64,000 nt of DNA from an uncultured Lachnospiraceae bacterium (GCA_900318375.1 ONKG01000002.1:62001-126000), one strand, 5' to 3'; positions 1 to 7,923 are shown, counted from the first letter of the stretch. The notes: generated from the letters alone by a model not told the origin. Made by a program: numbers and translations.

Positions 1-819
1 CTCGACATTCAGATACCGCGTCCCCGTGATCAGGTTCTTTTCGTTGGCGTCCTGGCCCGTGAGCTGAAATCCGATCAGATGGCAGCGGTTATAGAGGTAG
101 TTTCCCTCAATACCGTCATATTTTACAGTATGCCAGCCGGTCGGCTTGATCATGCCGATATTTCCCCGTTCCTCCCGGGGCAGGGTCTCGGGTCCCACGA
201 GCGCACAGGCACCGGTGCATCGCCCAAGTTCATCCAGATCTCCGTAAACCTGACAGACCTCCGACTTCTGTCTTTCTTCCGCATCTGCAGTTTTGGCTGC
301 TGCATCTTCTGCCGTATCGTCTGCCGCAGGATCTGCCGTTTGGTCGTCCGGACCCTGAGCCAGGGCAGTCACCATCCTGCGGGCGGCTTCCATCTCTGTT
401 TCTTCAAAAAACGGGACATCCCCATTGACATCCGCCCAGACAGTCCCCGAAAACGGGGCCACTGCCGCCAGTTCAAAGGCGTCCGGAATTCCCGACTTCA
501 GTGCGTTTCCTGCTTCTGCCAGCCCTGTTTCCGGATCTGAATAGTCCAGGTCTGAATAATCTATTTCTGAATTGCCCGGAGCTGAATTCAGTGCATCTGC
601 ATTGAGTGTATCTGAATTGAGTGCATCTGAATTGTCCGGATCCGAACTGTCTGTTTCTGAATAATCTGTCTCTGAATAACCTGTTTCTGAATAATCTGTC
701 TCTGCAGCTTCTGTTTTGCCGGATTGTCCATGCTCGTTTGAAATGCCGCATCCCGCGGCCAGAGCAGCAGCCAGAAAAAGCGTCAGCAGCCTTCGGAAAA
801 AATGGTCAGATATTTTCAT
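1..819 (-). CDS. Secreted DNA/RNA non-specific endonuclease lipoprotein (3' end outside window)
   Basis: Reading leftwards from an ATG at 819, the first 273 codons stay open to the window edge. The N-terminus is a lipoprotein signal (RRLL, hydrophobic core, lipobox LAAGC at about residue 22-26). Next comes an Asp/Ser/Asn-rich linker with repeated DYSET/NSDAL units (residues 38-85), then a folded part holding GWHTVKYDGI, YLYNRCHLIGFQL and ANEKNLITGTRYLNV. The RCHL and ANEKNL motifs are typical of the Firmicutes DNA-entry nuclease family, in which the His is catalytic and the Asn binds metal. Inference: a surface-anchored nuclease for scavenging or DNA uptake. No ribosome binding site better than a weak GGAGAGG at about 826-832 was seen. 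The C-terminal part of the domain is missing only because of the window edge. Confidence 0.85.
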   Translation of the reverse strand, partial: MKISDHFFRRLLTLFLAAALAAGCGISNEHGQSGKTEAAETDYSETGYSETDYSETDSSDPDNSDALNSDTLNADALNSAPGNSEIDYSDLDYSDPETGLAEAGNALKSGIPDAFELAAVAPFSGTVWADVNGDVPFFEETEMEAARRMVTALAQGPDDQTADPAADDTAEDAAAKTADAEERQKSEVCQVYGDLDELGRCTGACALVGPETLPREERGNIGMIKPTGWHTVKYDGIEGNYLYNRCHLIGFQLTGQDANEKNLITGTRYLNVE

Positions 820-854
820 TTGCTGTGCCTCTCCGGATTCTTATCGTAAAACAA

Positions 855-896
855 GACCGGTTTTCCCATTAAATACGGGGAAACCGGTCCTTTTTT
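855..896 (-). terminator. Bidirectional hairpin terminator
   Basis: A 13-bp stem (GACCGG-TTTTCCC at 855-867 with its complement at 877-889) is followed by T-rich tracts on both sides, TTTTTT on the plus side and TCTTGTTTTA on the minus side. It separates the small membrane peptide gene from the nuclease gene. Confidence 0.7.
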
Positions 897-945
897 CACA
901 GCACAAATAATCCTGTACGGATACAGCTGTCACTTTTGTGTTGCA

Positions 946-1074
946 TCAGTCTCCTTCATTGTCCCGCGTGTCAATACCTGAAACGGCGGAAACCGCCGCG
1001 ATTATTCCCACCAGAACTCCAATCAGCGCCATGACGCCGAACGCTGCAAGGCCAATAACAGCTCCAATCTCCAT
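946..1074 (-). CDS. Small membrane peptide, 42 aa
   Basis: The ATG at 1074 is preceded by a clear GGGAGGAAG ribosome binding site, and the frame closes with TGA at 946-948. The product starts MEIGAVIGLAAFGVMALIG and is one hydrophobic helix (residues 4-33) followed by an acidic tail ending NEGD. It lies alone between asnB and the nuclease, with its own terminator downstream. I do not recognise a family. Single-helix peptides of this size may be regulators of membrane proteins, but nothing here shows the partner. The strong ribosome binding site and intact hydrophobic segment are the only evidence that it is real. Confidence 0.6.
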   Translation of the reverse strand: MEIGAVIGLAAFGVMALIGVLVGIIAAVSAVSGIDTRDNEGD

Positions 1075-1413
1075 GTCTTCCTCCCTGCTTTTGCGGACTG
1101 CCCGCACTCCCTGCAGACTGCTGCAGAATCAAACTTTCCGAATATGCCGCCCGCACCGGCGGCATCTGCGAAGAGAAATCGCGAAGGTGCTTTCGCACCG
1201 CTCTTCAATTTTCTCATACAATCCCCTAAAAGGCAACCGTGTTTTCCCGCGACATGGATCTGCGGCATGGCTGCCGCATGGCTCTGCGGAAAGGCTGCTG
1301 CACGGTTCTGCGGAAGGGCGGAGCTGCCGCATGGTTGAACTGCGGCATGGTTGTGACGTGTTTATGCGGCATGGCTGCCGCATATTTCTGCTGCGCGTTC
1401 ACTATTTCATAGC
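1075..1413. repeat. Gene-free stretch with degenerate GC-rich repeats
   Basis: No credible gene is present. Between about 1254 and 1385 a roughly 10-12 bp unit related to TGCCGCATGG recurs about eight times in both orientations with irregular spacing (for example around 1267, 1277, 1329, 1347 and 1370). The arms are mutually complementary, so the RNA downstream of asnB could fold into several alternative hairpins. Confidence 0.5.
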
Positions 1414-3525
1414 TCAGGCATTCAAGGCTTCGCGGTTCTTGTCCTCATGCATGTGCTCCATGGCAAGCTCATCTTCAATCGTCACGGCGCAGGCGCCCGG
1501 GACAAAGTATTGACGATACCAGACAAGGAAAGTATAGACATTCCAGATATGGCGGCTGTAGTCCTCCTTTCCGGCACGGTGCGCATCCAGAAGCTTCATG
1601 AGTTCATCTGTGTGGAAAAACATTTCCGCCTCCTTGCTGCAGAAGGCTTTTTTCACGATGTCATAGTACTTGTCCTGACGCAGCCAGATACGGATGGGGA
1701 CCGGGAAGCCCAGCTTTTTCTTCTCTGCTGCCGCGGCAGGCATATAGCGATGCGCCGCCTCGCGGAAAGCGGTCTTTGTATTGGTCTCGCTGATTTTCTC
1801 CTCCAGAGGCAGATCCTTTGCGACCATGTATACACCTCGGTCAAGGAAAGGGACACGGCTCTCCAGTCCGTGGGCCATGCTCATTTTGTCAGCCTTGAGG
1901 AGAATATCTCCCTGCAGCCAGAAATTCAGGTCGATATACTGCATTTTTTCCGTGTCCGTCAGGCCCTTTACTCTCCTGTAGAAAGGGGCTGTCAGATATT
2001 TTGGATCGGAATGAGCAGATGTATATTTGAGAACCTTGTTTCTCTGTTTAACAGTAAAAACATTGGCATTGCCGATAAACCGCTCCTCGACGGATTTGGA
2101 TCCGCGCAGGATAAATCCCTTGCCCTTGGGATGACCGGGGATCATGGAGACAGCTTTTGCCAGTGCCCGGCGCAGACCCCGCGGCAGCTTCTGGTAGGCA
2201 TCCAGGGAAAGGGGCTCATGGTAGATCACATAACCGCCGAAGAGCTCATCGGAGCCCTCACCGGATAGGATTACCTTGACATGCTTTGATGCCTCGCGGT
2301 CGACAAAATAGAGGGCTGCCGCAGAGGCATCCGCCAGCGGCTCGTCCATAAAATACTGGATCCGGGGAAATTCCTCCCAGTATTCCTTCGTCGTGATGAT
2401 CTTGCTGTAATTCTCGATTCCCACCTCTTTGGAGAGGGCCTCCGCATAGGGAATCTCATTATAGGTCTCGTAATCAAAGCCGACTGTGAAGGTCTTTGCT
2501 CCGCCGAAATTTGCCGCGACATAGGAGGAATCCACGCCGCTGGACAAAAGGGAGGCCACCTCCACGTCACTTACCATATGGTATTTAATAGATTCCTGCA
2601 CTGCGCTGTCGATCCGGTTGACCAGCCGCTTGTGCGCTTGTTCCGCGCTCTTCTTCTCCCCGGCCAGGCCGGCATTCTTTGTCCGGTCTTTGCTCTCGGC
2701 CCCGAATAATCCCGAAGATGCTGCAGCATTTGTCTTCTCTCCTGTCGGGCGGGGAGTCAGCATTGGATCAAAATATCTGCGGGTCCTGAGTTTCCCGTTT
2801 TTCCAGACCATGTAATGGCCTGCCGGCAGTCTGTAAATGCCTCTGAAAAAGGTCTCCGGCAGCACCGAATACTGGAAGGACATGTACTGCTCCAGGGCCT
2901 GCAGATTGACCTGACGGTCATATCCGGGATAGTCCAGGATACTCTTGATTTCAGAGCCGTATACCAGGTTTCCTTCAATCTCCGCATAGTAAAAGGGCTT
3001 GATTCCGAACATGTCCCGGGCGGCGAAAAGCTCTTTTTTGCGCGCGTCCCAGATCACGAAGGCAAACATGCCGCGGAGCCTGTTCAGGATCCTGGGGCCA
3101 TACTCGGTGTAGCCGTGCAGCAGGACCTCGGTATCCGAGTTGGTCAGGAAGGTATGGCCTTTGATCTTAAGATCCTCGCGAAGTTCACGGTAGTTGTAGA
3201 TCTCGCCGTTGAAGGTGATGATCCTTCTCCCGTCTGCTGTCGCCATAGGCTGGTCGCCTCCCTTGAGGTCGATGATCGACAGCCGGCGAAATCCCATAGA
3301 GATTCCGCTGTCAATATACTGCCCCGCACCGTCCGGTCCGCGGTGAATGATCCGATTCATCATGTTGGTCAGTACCCGGCTGCAGCTTTCTGCGTTCTCA
3401 GGGTGCCCGACGATTTTTACTTTTCCCTTTTGGTCCGGTCTGCCCGGCAGCGACGCGCCTGCACCGGCTGTTTCACCTATATTCCATCCGTTTAAATTTC
3501 CGGTAAATCCGCAAATACCACACAT
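1414..3525 (-). CDS. asnB: Asparagine synthetase, glutamine-hydrolysing
   Basis: Converts aspartate plus glutamine to asparagine, using ATP. The N-terminal Cys2 (MCGICGF) is the glutaminase nucleophile. IIHRGPDG, FNGEIYNYRELR and SDTEVLLHGY follow for the class II amidotransferase domain. The synthetase domain carries the PP-loop SSGVDSS near residue 335 and SGEGSDELFGGY. At 703 residues it is longer than usual (about 500-640) because of two low-complexity insertions: about 30 residues directly after the N-terminal CGFTG, and an Ala/Lys/Glu-rich block of about 45 residues before the PP-loop. The ATG at 3525 follows AGGAGAAG about 8 nt upstream. The gene is monocistronic, with three 20-bp direct repeats in its leader. 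Confidence 0.96.
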   Translation of the reverse strand: MCGICGFTGNLNGWNIGETAGAGASLPGRPDQKGKVKIVGHPENAESCSRVLTNMMNRIIHRGPDGAGQYIDSGISMGFRRLSIIDLKGGDQPMATADGRRIITFNGEIYNYRELREDLKIKGHTFLTNSDTEVLLHGYTEYGPRILNRLRGMFAFVIWDARKKELFAARDMFGIKPFYYAEIEGNLVYGSEIKSILDYPGYDRQVNLQALEQYMSFQYSVLPETFFRGIYRLPAGHYMVWKNGKLRTRRYFDPMLTPRPTGEKTNAAASSGLFGAESKDRTKNAGLAGEKKSAEQAHKRLVNRIDSAVQESIKYHMVSDVEVASLLSSGVDSSYVAANFGGAKTFTVGFDYETYNEIPYAEALSKEVGIENYSKIITTKEYWEEFPRIQYFMDEPLADASAAALYFVDREASKHVKVILSGEGSDELFGGYVIYHEPLSLDAYQKLPRGLRRALAKAVSMIPGHPKGKGFILRGSKSVEERFIGNANVFTVKQRNKVLKYTSAHSDPKYLTAPFYRRVKGLTDTEKMQYIDLNFWLQGDILLKADKMSMAHGLESRVPFLDRGVYMVAKDLPLEEKISETNTKTAFREAAHRYMPAAAAEKKKLGFPVPIRIWLRQDKYYDIVKKAFCSKEAEMFFHTDELMKLLDAHRAGKEDYSRHIWNVYTFLVWYRQYFVPGACAVTIEDELAMEHMHEDKNREALNA

Positions 3526-3540
3526 ATATTTATCTTCTCC

Positions 3541-3600
3541 TGGTCATGTGTTTTTCTTCTGATCATGTGTTTTTACTTATGATCACGTGTTTTTTTTCTT
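3541..3600 (-). repeat. Three 20-bp direct repeats in the asnB leader
   Basis: Three copies of a 20-bp unit (core on the plus strand GATCATGTGTTTTT) start at 3541, 3561 and 3581 with exact 20-bp phasing and few mismatches. They lie between the putative asnB promoter and the ribosome binding site. Helically unfavourable but regular spacing and partly palindromic cores (TGATCA, CACGTG) suggest protein binding or repeat slippage. Their role is not shown by sequence. Confidence 0.6.
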
Positions 3601-3609
3601 TATTGCGTT

Positions 3610-3638
3610 AATATAACAGATTTACGCTTCAATGAAAA
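3610..3638 (-). promoter_or_regulatory. Putative asnB promoter
   Basis: On the minus strand TTTTCA (3638-3633), a 17-nt spacer and TATATT (3615-3610) make a plausible sigma-A promoter about 85 bp before the asnB start. It immediately follows the suggested 3' end of the large RNA. Confidence 0.5.
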
Positions 3639-4490
3639 CAACACGACCGTGTAATTTCAGCGAATCTTGTGTGAACGATTGCAGCAGATTCTGCTCACAC
3701 AGCAACAGAGAAGGGATGCTGTCCGGCTTAATCTGCCTGCGATCAACATCCCTTCTCAGGAATTCTTGTCCAATGGTGCTTACCTCCGTATTCAGTTATT
3801 TTTTTGAGAGACTGGATACTGTATCAGTTAATTTCTCTCCTGCATTTCTCGTCTGCAGAAGGTACCCGGAACTAATTTCATCACTCTGGATGTTCTTGTT
3901 CTCTTACTACTGACATATTATTCAGTTACTCTCTTGAAAACCATCCTCTCTTGCAGATTTATCTATCTTCTTCATCTTCCGAATTCACACCAGTGGATTT
4001 GTCTAAGACTAATCACTTCTTCACAAATACCTATTGTGATTCTCTGATGTTACTATACAAATATCATTGCGGGGTTTACATCCCGTCAGTGAAATTCGTT
4101 TTTGAAAAATACATAAACCACATTTCTGTTGCAAATACTACGTTACTATTGCTTATTCTGCCCCTTCACGAACTATCTGCAGTAATCGGATGATTTCCGA
4201 TACGAACTTTATAGAGCTAAGATTTGTTAGATAATTGGTCCGTACCTTCCTTTCATAATTTCCAACAGTTCAGATTCTGGTTTGTTTGGTGGAAAAAGTT
4301 TAGTTGTACTTCGGTCCGTACCTCCTTTACCCAGATTCCTTCGCTACCGGCCAGGTCGATCGAAATCAACCTTATGAAATTAAATAAAATACTTCAAGAC
4401 GTTTACAACAACCAACTGCTCCTAGACTTGACATCAGTTTCAATCGACGATTGTATTATTTGTACCCGGGTAACGTCTATCTATTTGATG
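3632..4490 (-). ncRNA. Candidate large structured non-coding RNA (about 860 nt)
   Basis: No open frame of gene quality exists on either strand, but a near-consensus promoter faces into the region. The predicted transcript has many perfect or wobble-closed hairpins. These include GGTTGAT-TTCG-ATCGACC (a 7-bp stem with a UUCG loop), ATCGGA-AATCA-TCCGAT, CTTCTGCA closing with TGCAGGAG, and a 14-bp stem GAGAAGGGATGTTG/CAGCATCCCTTCTC. A long-range helix pairs AGACGTT at 4478-4472 with AACGTCT at 4403-4397. GGTACGGACC occurs twice, about 76 nt apart. The 3' end is put at ACACGGTCGTGT followed by TTGTTTTC (about 3652-3632). Length and ornateness recall the GOLLD/ROOL/OLE type of giant RNAs, but I cannot assign it to one. 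An 860-nt asnB leader is the alternative. Confidence 0.55.
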
Positions 4491-4495
4491 TAACT

Positions 4496-4523
4496 ATTAT
4501 ACCATTTAGGGGCGAATTGTCAA
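4496..4523 (-). promoter_or_regulatory. Near-perfect sigma-A promoter of the large RNA
   Basis: TTGACA (4523-4518), a 16-nt spacer and TATAAT (4501-4496) read on the minus strand. Start of transcription is expected near 4490. No coding sequence follows until asnB almost 1 kb away. Confidence 0.75.
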
Positions 4524-4788
4524 TAAATTCAACGCATCTAGATAAATTGTTGGATATTTCAGACTTTTCCGACATTTTGTTCCTGGCTTATTTGACATTC
4601 GCCGCAGGTCCGTTACAATTAGACAATATACTTTTAGAAGATACAGCGGACAGTTCTGTGTCCCCTTCCCGCATCCTGTTTATTCCACAAGAAAGGAACT
4701 TTCCGGCATGCCTAGTACTTTGTTATCCTATGATAATCTCCCCGACATCCGGGATCCGGGCAGATGCACGCTCGCGGATGCACGATAA

Positions 4789-4864
4789 ATGAGTCAGGCA
4801 GAACCGTCCCCGGTGACTCATACCGGGAGAAATGAGTCAGGCAGAACCGTCCCTCGTGACTCAT
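4789..4864. repeat. Two copies of a 33-bp palindromic repeat overlapping a stop codon
   Basis: Copies at 4789-4821 and 4832-4864 begin ATGAGTCAGGCAGAACCGTC and end GTGACTCAT, with ATGAGTCA/TGACTCAT as inverted ends. The second copy contains the TGA stop codon (4861-4863, minus strand) of the symporter gene. The same unit recurs at 50967-51133 behind hemB. The GGGACGGTTCT core resembles REP-type repeats linked to Y1 (RAYT) transposases in other bacteria; no such transposase is in the window. Confidence 0.85.
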
Positions 4865-6258
4865 TTGTCTTTCCAGACATCCGTATCATTGAGTCCGATG
4901 CTGCCCTCGTAAAAGACGGGGTCGAGGCCCTCACTCTTCTGTTTCTCGTAGTCATCGAGAGCTGCGAAGGCAATGCGGCCGAGGAGGACGATCGCGATGA
5001 TATTGACGACAGCTTCCAGGCCCATTGTGATATCTGCAAGGCTCCATGCGACGTCAAGGCTGTTGCCGGCGCCTATAAAGACCATGACGGCAGCAGCGAT
5101 GCGGAAGATGATCATGGCAGTCTTGTTCTTTGTAATAAAGAGGATATTGGCCTCCGCATAAAAGTAGTTGCCGATGATGGATGTGAAAGCAAAGAGGCAG
5201 ACGATCACTGTCACAAAGTGAATCCCGACAGGGCCTATGACCCTGGCGACACACTGCTGCAAAAGCGGAATGCCCGAATATTTACCGTCTGACCAGTCGC
5301 CGGTGAGCAGGATCAGGAAGACAGTCGTGGAACAGATCAGCAGGGTGTCTATGTAGACCGAAATAATCTGAGCAAGACCCTGCTTGGCGGGATGAGAGAC
5401 CGTCGCAGATGCGCTGGCATTGGGGGCGGAGCCCATGCCGGCCTCGTTGGAGAAGAGTCCCCGCTTGATGCCGAGCACCATGCAGGATCCGGTAAAACCT
5501 CCGAAGACTGCCTTGAAGTCAAAAGCGTCTGCCAGAATGATTCCCAGCACAGAGGGGATCCTGGTGATATTACTGATGATAACAAAGATGCCGATCAGAA
5601 TATAGAGGCCGGCCATGACAGGCACCAGGACAGAGGAGATTTTGCCGATAACGTCGCCCGCAAAGAAGATCACCAGCGCACAGACTGCTAGGATGACACC
5701 GATCACAGTGGGAACTATGCTGGCTGAAAGATCCTCCACATAGACGTCAAAGGCGGAGACTATGTTATAGGCCTGCAGGCCGTTGAAGCCGAAGGCAAAG
5801 GTGGCGATCAGGGAAATAGCAAAAATGATGCCCAGCCAGCGCGCATGGAGCGCTCGCTCGATATAGTAGGCGGGGCCTCCCTTGAAGGTATCGCCCTCTT
5901 TCTTTTTATAAATCTGGGCAAGGGTACTCTCTATGAACGCAGATGCAGAACCGAGTACCGCCATAAGCCACATCCAGAATGCCGCGCCGGGACCGCCCAT
6001 AATAATGGCAGTAGCGACACCAGCCATGTTGCCCGTACCTACACGGGAAGCAGTGGCGATCATCAGCGCCTGGAAGGAGGAAACGCCTTTGTCGCCCTCC
6101 TTCTTTTCCATCATACAGTTCAATGCATCCTTAAAACGTCTGATCTGCACAAACCGTGTTCGGATGGAAAAATAGATGCCGCTCCCGGCCAGCAGATAAA
6201 TCAGCAGCCAGGTATATAAGACATCGTCAATCTTTACCAGCATTGTTGCAAGATCCAT
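4861..6258 (-). CDS. Sodium:alanine/glycine symporter (AGCS family)
   Basis: A 465-residue integral membrane protein with about 10-11 hydrophobic segments, the usual length for the alanine-or-glycine:cation symporter family. Recognisable blocks are GIYFSIRTRFVQIRRF, SSFQALMIATASRVGTGNMAGVATAI (the signature region), GPGAAFWMW, GGPAYYIERAL, KRGLFSNEAGMGSAPNA and the C-terminal EAVVNI. It should import alanine or glycine with sodium. The ATG at 6258 lies behind GGGAGGGG. Its last residues and stop lie inside a palindromic repeat. Confidence 0.93.
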   Translation of the reverse strand: MDLATMLVKIDDVLYTWLLIYLLAGSGIYFSIRTRFVQIRRFKDALNCMMEKKEGDKGVSSFQALMIATASRVGTGNMAGVATAIIMGGPGAAFWMWLMAVLGSASAFIESTLAQIYKKKEGDTFKGGPAYYIERALHARWLGIIFAISLIATFAFGFNGLQAYNIVSAFDVYVEDLSASIVPTVIGVILAVCALVIFFAGDVIGKISSVLVPVMAGLYILIGIFVIISNITRIPSVLGIILADAFDFKAVFGGFTGSCMVLGIKRGLFSNEAGMGSAPNASASATVSHPAKQGLAQIISVYIDTLLICSTTVFLILLTGDWSDGKYSGIPLLQQCVARVIGPVGIHFVTVIVCLFAFTSIIGNYFYAEANILFITKNKTAMIIFRIAAAVMVFIGAGNSLDVAWSLADITMGLEAVVNIIAIVLLGRIAFAALDDYEKQKSEGLDPVFYEGSIGLNDTDVWKDK

Positions 6259-6415
6259 GGAACCCCTCCCGATTATCAGATTATTTCAAACATATCATTT
6301 CAATTCATCGATAATTATAGCATTAAAACTGTCGTCATGCGCATAAGAGTATACAAAACAGGGCATATACCCTGTTGAGAAGTTCCAAGTGAAGCCCGCC
6401 TGAAACGCAGGAAAA

Positions 6416-6449
6416 GAACAACCGCCGCTTTGTCAGGCGGCGGTTGTTC
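6416..6449 (-). terminator. Terminator of the AP2-domain gene
   Basis: A 13-bp perfect stem (GAACAACCGCCGC at 6416-6428, complement at 6437-6449) with an 8-nt loop. On the minus strand it is followed by TTTTCC. A smaller palindrome ACAGGG-CATATA-CCCTGT lies just beyond, at 6358-6375. Confidence 0.8.
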
Positions 6450-6468
6450 TCTTAAAATGCTGTTCGAT

Positions 6469-7378
6469 TCAGACAGGGATCTTTCCGGCGCCGATGTCTG
6501 AATGCAATATATGTACAATGTGTCTGGTCTCTGCCCGGATCTCTTCATGCGGGATTTTCCCGCTCTTTTGTTCGGGATGTGCCATGTCGAAGCGCGCCAG
6601 GAACTCGTCAAAAAGCTGCTCTCCTTTTTTGCGTGCCTCGGCTGCCTCTTCCAGAGTTGAAAAGCTGCCCAGGTAACGGGTCCTGCCCTGGAAGGTGATC
6701 TGGGCGCACCACTTGCCGCTGCGCTCGGATTTATAGACGCCGCGGACACCGCTGGTATTGTTTTTGGCGATCCGTCTGCTGCGGATATTCTCCACACATG
6801 TTCCCTCGATGAAGTGCTTGGCTGCAAAGGGCGTATTGCGGCAGCCGCAGCTGGTGGTGTGTCCGCTCATGAGACTGGACTGACAAACACTTGTCTCATT
6901 CCCGCAGCTGCACCTGCATTTCCAGTAGTGTTTTTTTTTCACGTTTTCCGTCATAGGCGGTCACCGTCAGTTCTCCGAATTGCCTGCCTACCCAGTCCTT
7001 GAGCGGCGGACGACTCAGGCACCCGCAGCTGCGCCGGTAACCGTTGACCAGCTGACCGGCAGGCACAAGGATTGTGTTCCCGCAGTCGCAGACGCAATTC
7101 CACAATATCCGGCCGTGCGCATCCCGCTCCTGAGCTATAGAAAGGACCTGCAGTTTTCCGAAACGTCTTCCGGTCAGGTCCTCATAGCGGGGCTTTTTCT
7201 CCTCGCAGCCGCAGGAAGTCATCCAGCCGTTTTTAAGAAATCGCGACGCGGCGTGCACGGTATTACCGCAGTCACACCTGCAAATCCACACGGTATAGCC
7301 GTTTTTTCTTTCATTGGTCGATTTTATGGCAGTCAATCTGCCAAAGCGCATGCCTGTAAGATCGCTCTTTTTGCTCAT
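6469..7378 (-). pseudogene. AP2-domain protein with Cys repeats, frameshifted at an A9 run
   Basis: The ATG at 7378 follows AGGAGG by 11 nt. The first frame (to a stop at 6896) holds two complete copies of a module LTGxRFGxL ... WxCxCDCGN ... SCGC and the start of a third. The third copy continues in the next frame (6954 to 6469) with WKCRCSCGNETSV and SCGC, then an AP2/ERF-like DNA-binding domain (NTSGVRGVYKS, GKWCAQITFQGRTRYLGSF, EEAAEARK). The frame change falls at nine consecutive T on the plus strand (6931-6939). Removal of one base joins the frames into about 302 residues. AP2 modules with such ribbons are common in phage and homing-type proteins of Lachnospiraceae. Either the gene is dead, or polymerase slippage on A9 makes a fraction of full-length protein. 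Confidence 0.75.
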
Positions 7379-7532
7379 GTCTATATCTACCTCCTGCCGA
7401 CCGCTTTCAGGGCGCACGTATAAATCATACTGCACGCCCGGAAAGAAGTTGGGTTGGTAATTATCAATTACGTATTAAGTGATTATTGAATTTAGAATAA
7501 TGGATTTAGGGCAGAAAAAGCGAAGAATTGAA

Positions 7533-7561
7533 TTGACTTCGAATATTCGATCTGATATATT
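7533..7561 (+). promoter_or_regulatory. Promoter of the small peptide gene
   Basis: TTGACT (7533-7538), a 17-nt spacer and TATATT (7556-7561). A leader of about 70 nt with small hairpins (around GCAGAGGAGCACTGC) precedes the ribosome binding site. Confidence 0.75.
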
Positions 7562-7638
7562 GGTAACGCTCGAAAGAGCAGAGGAGCACTGCTATAGCGC
7601 AGGCGGTTGACCATCATCTTCGAAAGGAGGTGATGTGT

Positions 7639-7728
7639 ATGCCAATTACTCTGACATTCCATGTGTTAGGTTTCACCTTCACATTAAGAATTATGAGAAA
7701 AAGCAACAACCGCCACTCGGCCAAGTGA
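7639..7728 (+). CDS. 29-aa hydrophobic/basic peptide, putative type I toxin
   Basis: The ATG at 7639 is preceded by AAAGGAGGTGATGTGT, an almost perfect ribosome binding site. The product starts MPITLTFHVLGFTFTLRI and ends RKSNNRHSAK: a short hydrophobic stretch (residues 2-19) followed by a basic tail, the usual plan of membrane-acting type I toxins. Its own consensus promoter lies upstream, and its last codons form the left arm of a terminator hairpin. A second, perfect promoter on the opposite strand (7802-7830) drives an RNA that would overlap its 3' end. I do not recognise a named family; the toxin role is inference from architecture. Confidence 0.7.
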   Translation: MPITLTFHVLGFTFTLRIMRKSNNRHSAK

Positions 7729-7795
7729 CGGTTGTCTGTTTAGATAAATCTTAACTTCCGAGGTCAGCCGCTTGTCGCAGTGTTTCCTCTTTTGT
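7697..7795 (-). ncRNA. Putative antisense antitoxin RNA
   Basis: From the perfect promoter at 7830-7802, transcription would start near 7795 and run leftwards into the 3' end of the 29-aa peptide gene. It would stop at the shared hairpin followed by TTGCTTTTT (about 7697), giving an RNA of about 100 nt. No open frame lies in it. Overlap at the 3' ends with a common bidirectional terminator is the arrangement known for TxpA/RatA and BsrG/SR4 in Bacillus. Confidence 0.65.
7706..7735. terminator. Shared bidirectional terminator of toxin mRNA and antisense RNA
   Basis: A 12-bp stem with one mismatch (7706-7717 with 7724-7735, loop CGGCCA). The minus side continues TTGCTTTTTC, a good terminator for the antisense RNA. 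The plus side continues TCTGTTTAGAT, weaker. The left arm and loop encode the last residues and the stop codon lies in the right arm. Confidence 0.75.
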
Positions 7796-7801
7796 ACCGT
7801 C

Positions 7802-7830
7802 ATTATAAAGCCAAGATCAATTCCTGTCAA
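7802..7830 (-). promoter_or_regulatory. Perfect consensus promoter of the antisense RNA
   Basis: Minus strand: TTGACA (7830-7825), exactly 17 nt, TATAAT (7807-7802). It faces the peptide gene and no gene lies on that strand before it. Confidence 0.8.
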
Positions 7831-7897
7831 TGTACACCGCTGCTCCTGCCTTTGAGCTGCAGTAATTCTGTCCCGTATAATATCTTTGTAAACAAGT

Positions 7898-7923
7898 GGA
7901 GCCTGGCCTGTCGGCCAGGCTCC
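7898..7923 (-). terminator. Terminator of the pilin gene
   Basis: An 11-bp perfect stem GGAGCCTGGCC/GGCCAGGCTCC with a TGTC loop. The minus-strand tail ACTTGTTTAC is weak in T. It closes the pilus operon, so no sortase gene follows. Confidence 0.7.

Noticed and set aside
938-1513. Plus-strand open frame of 191 codons opposite asnB end
   Set aside because: Antisense to a real gene, contains the GC-rich repeats, no ribosome binding site.
3632-4490. Group II intron, T-box leader or RNase P RNA
   Set aside because: No domain V hallmark or GTGYG start for an intron, no T-box GGTGG element, and no RNase P core motifs were found.
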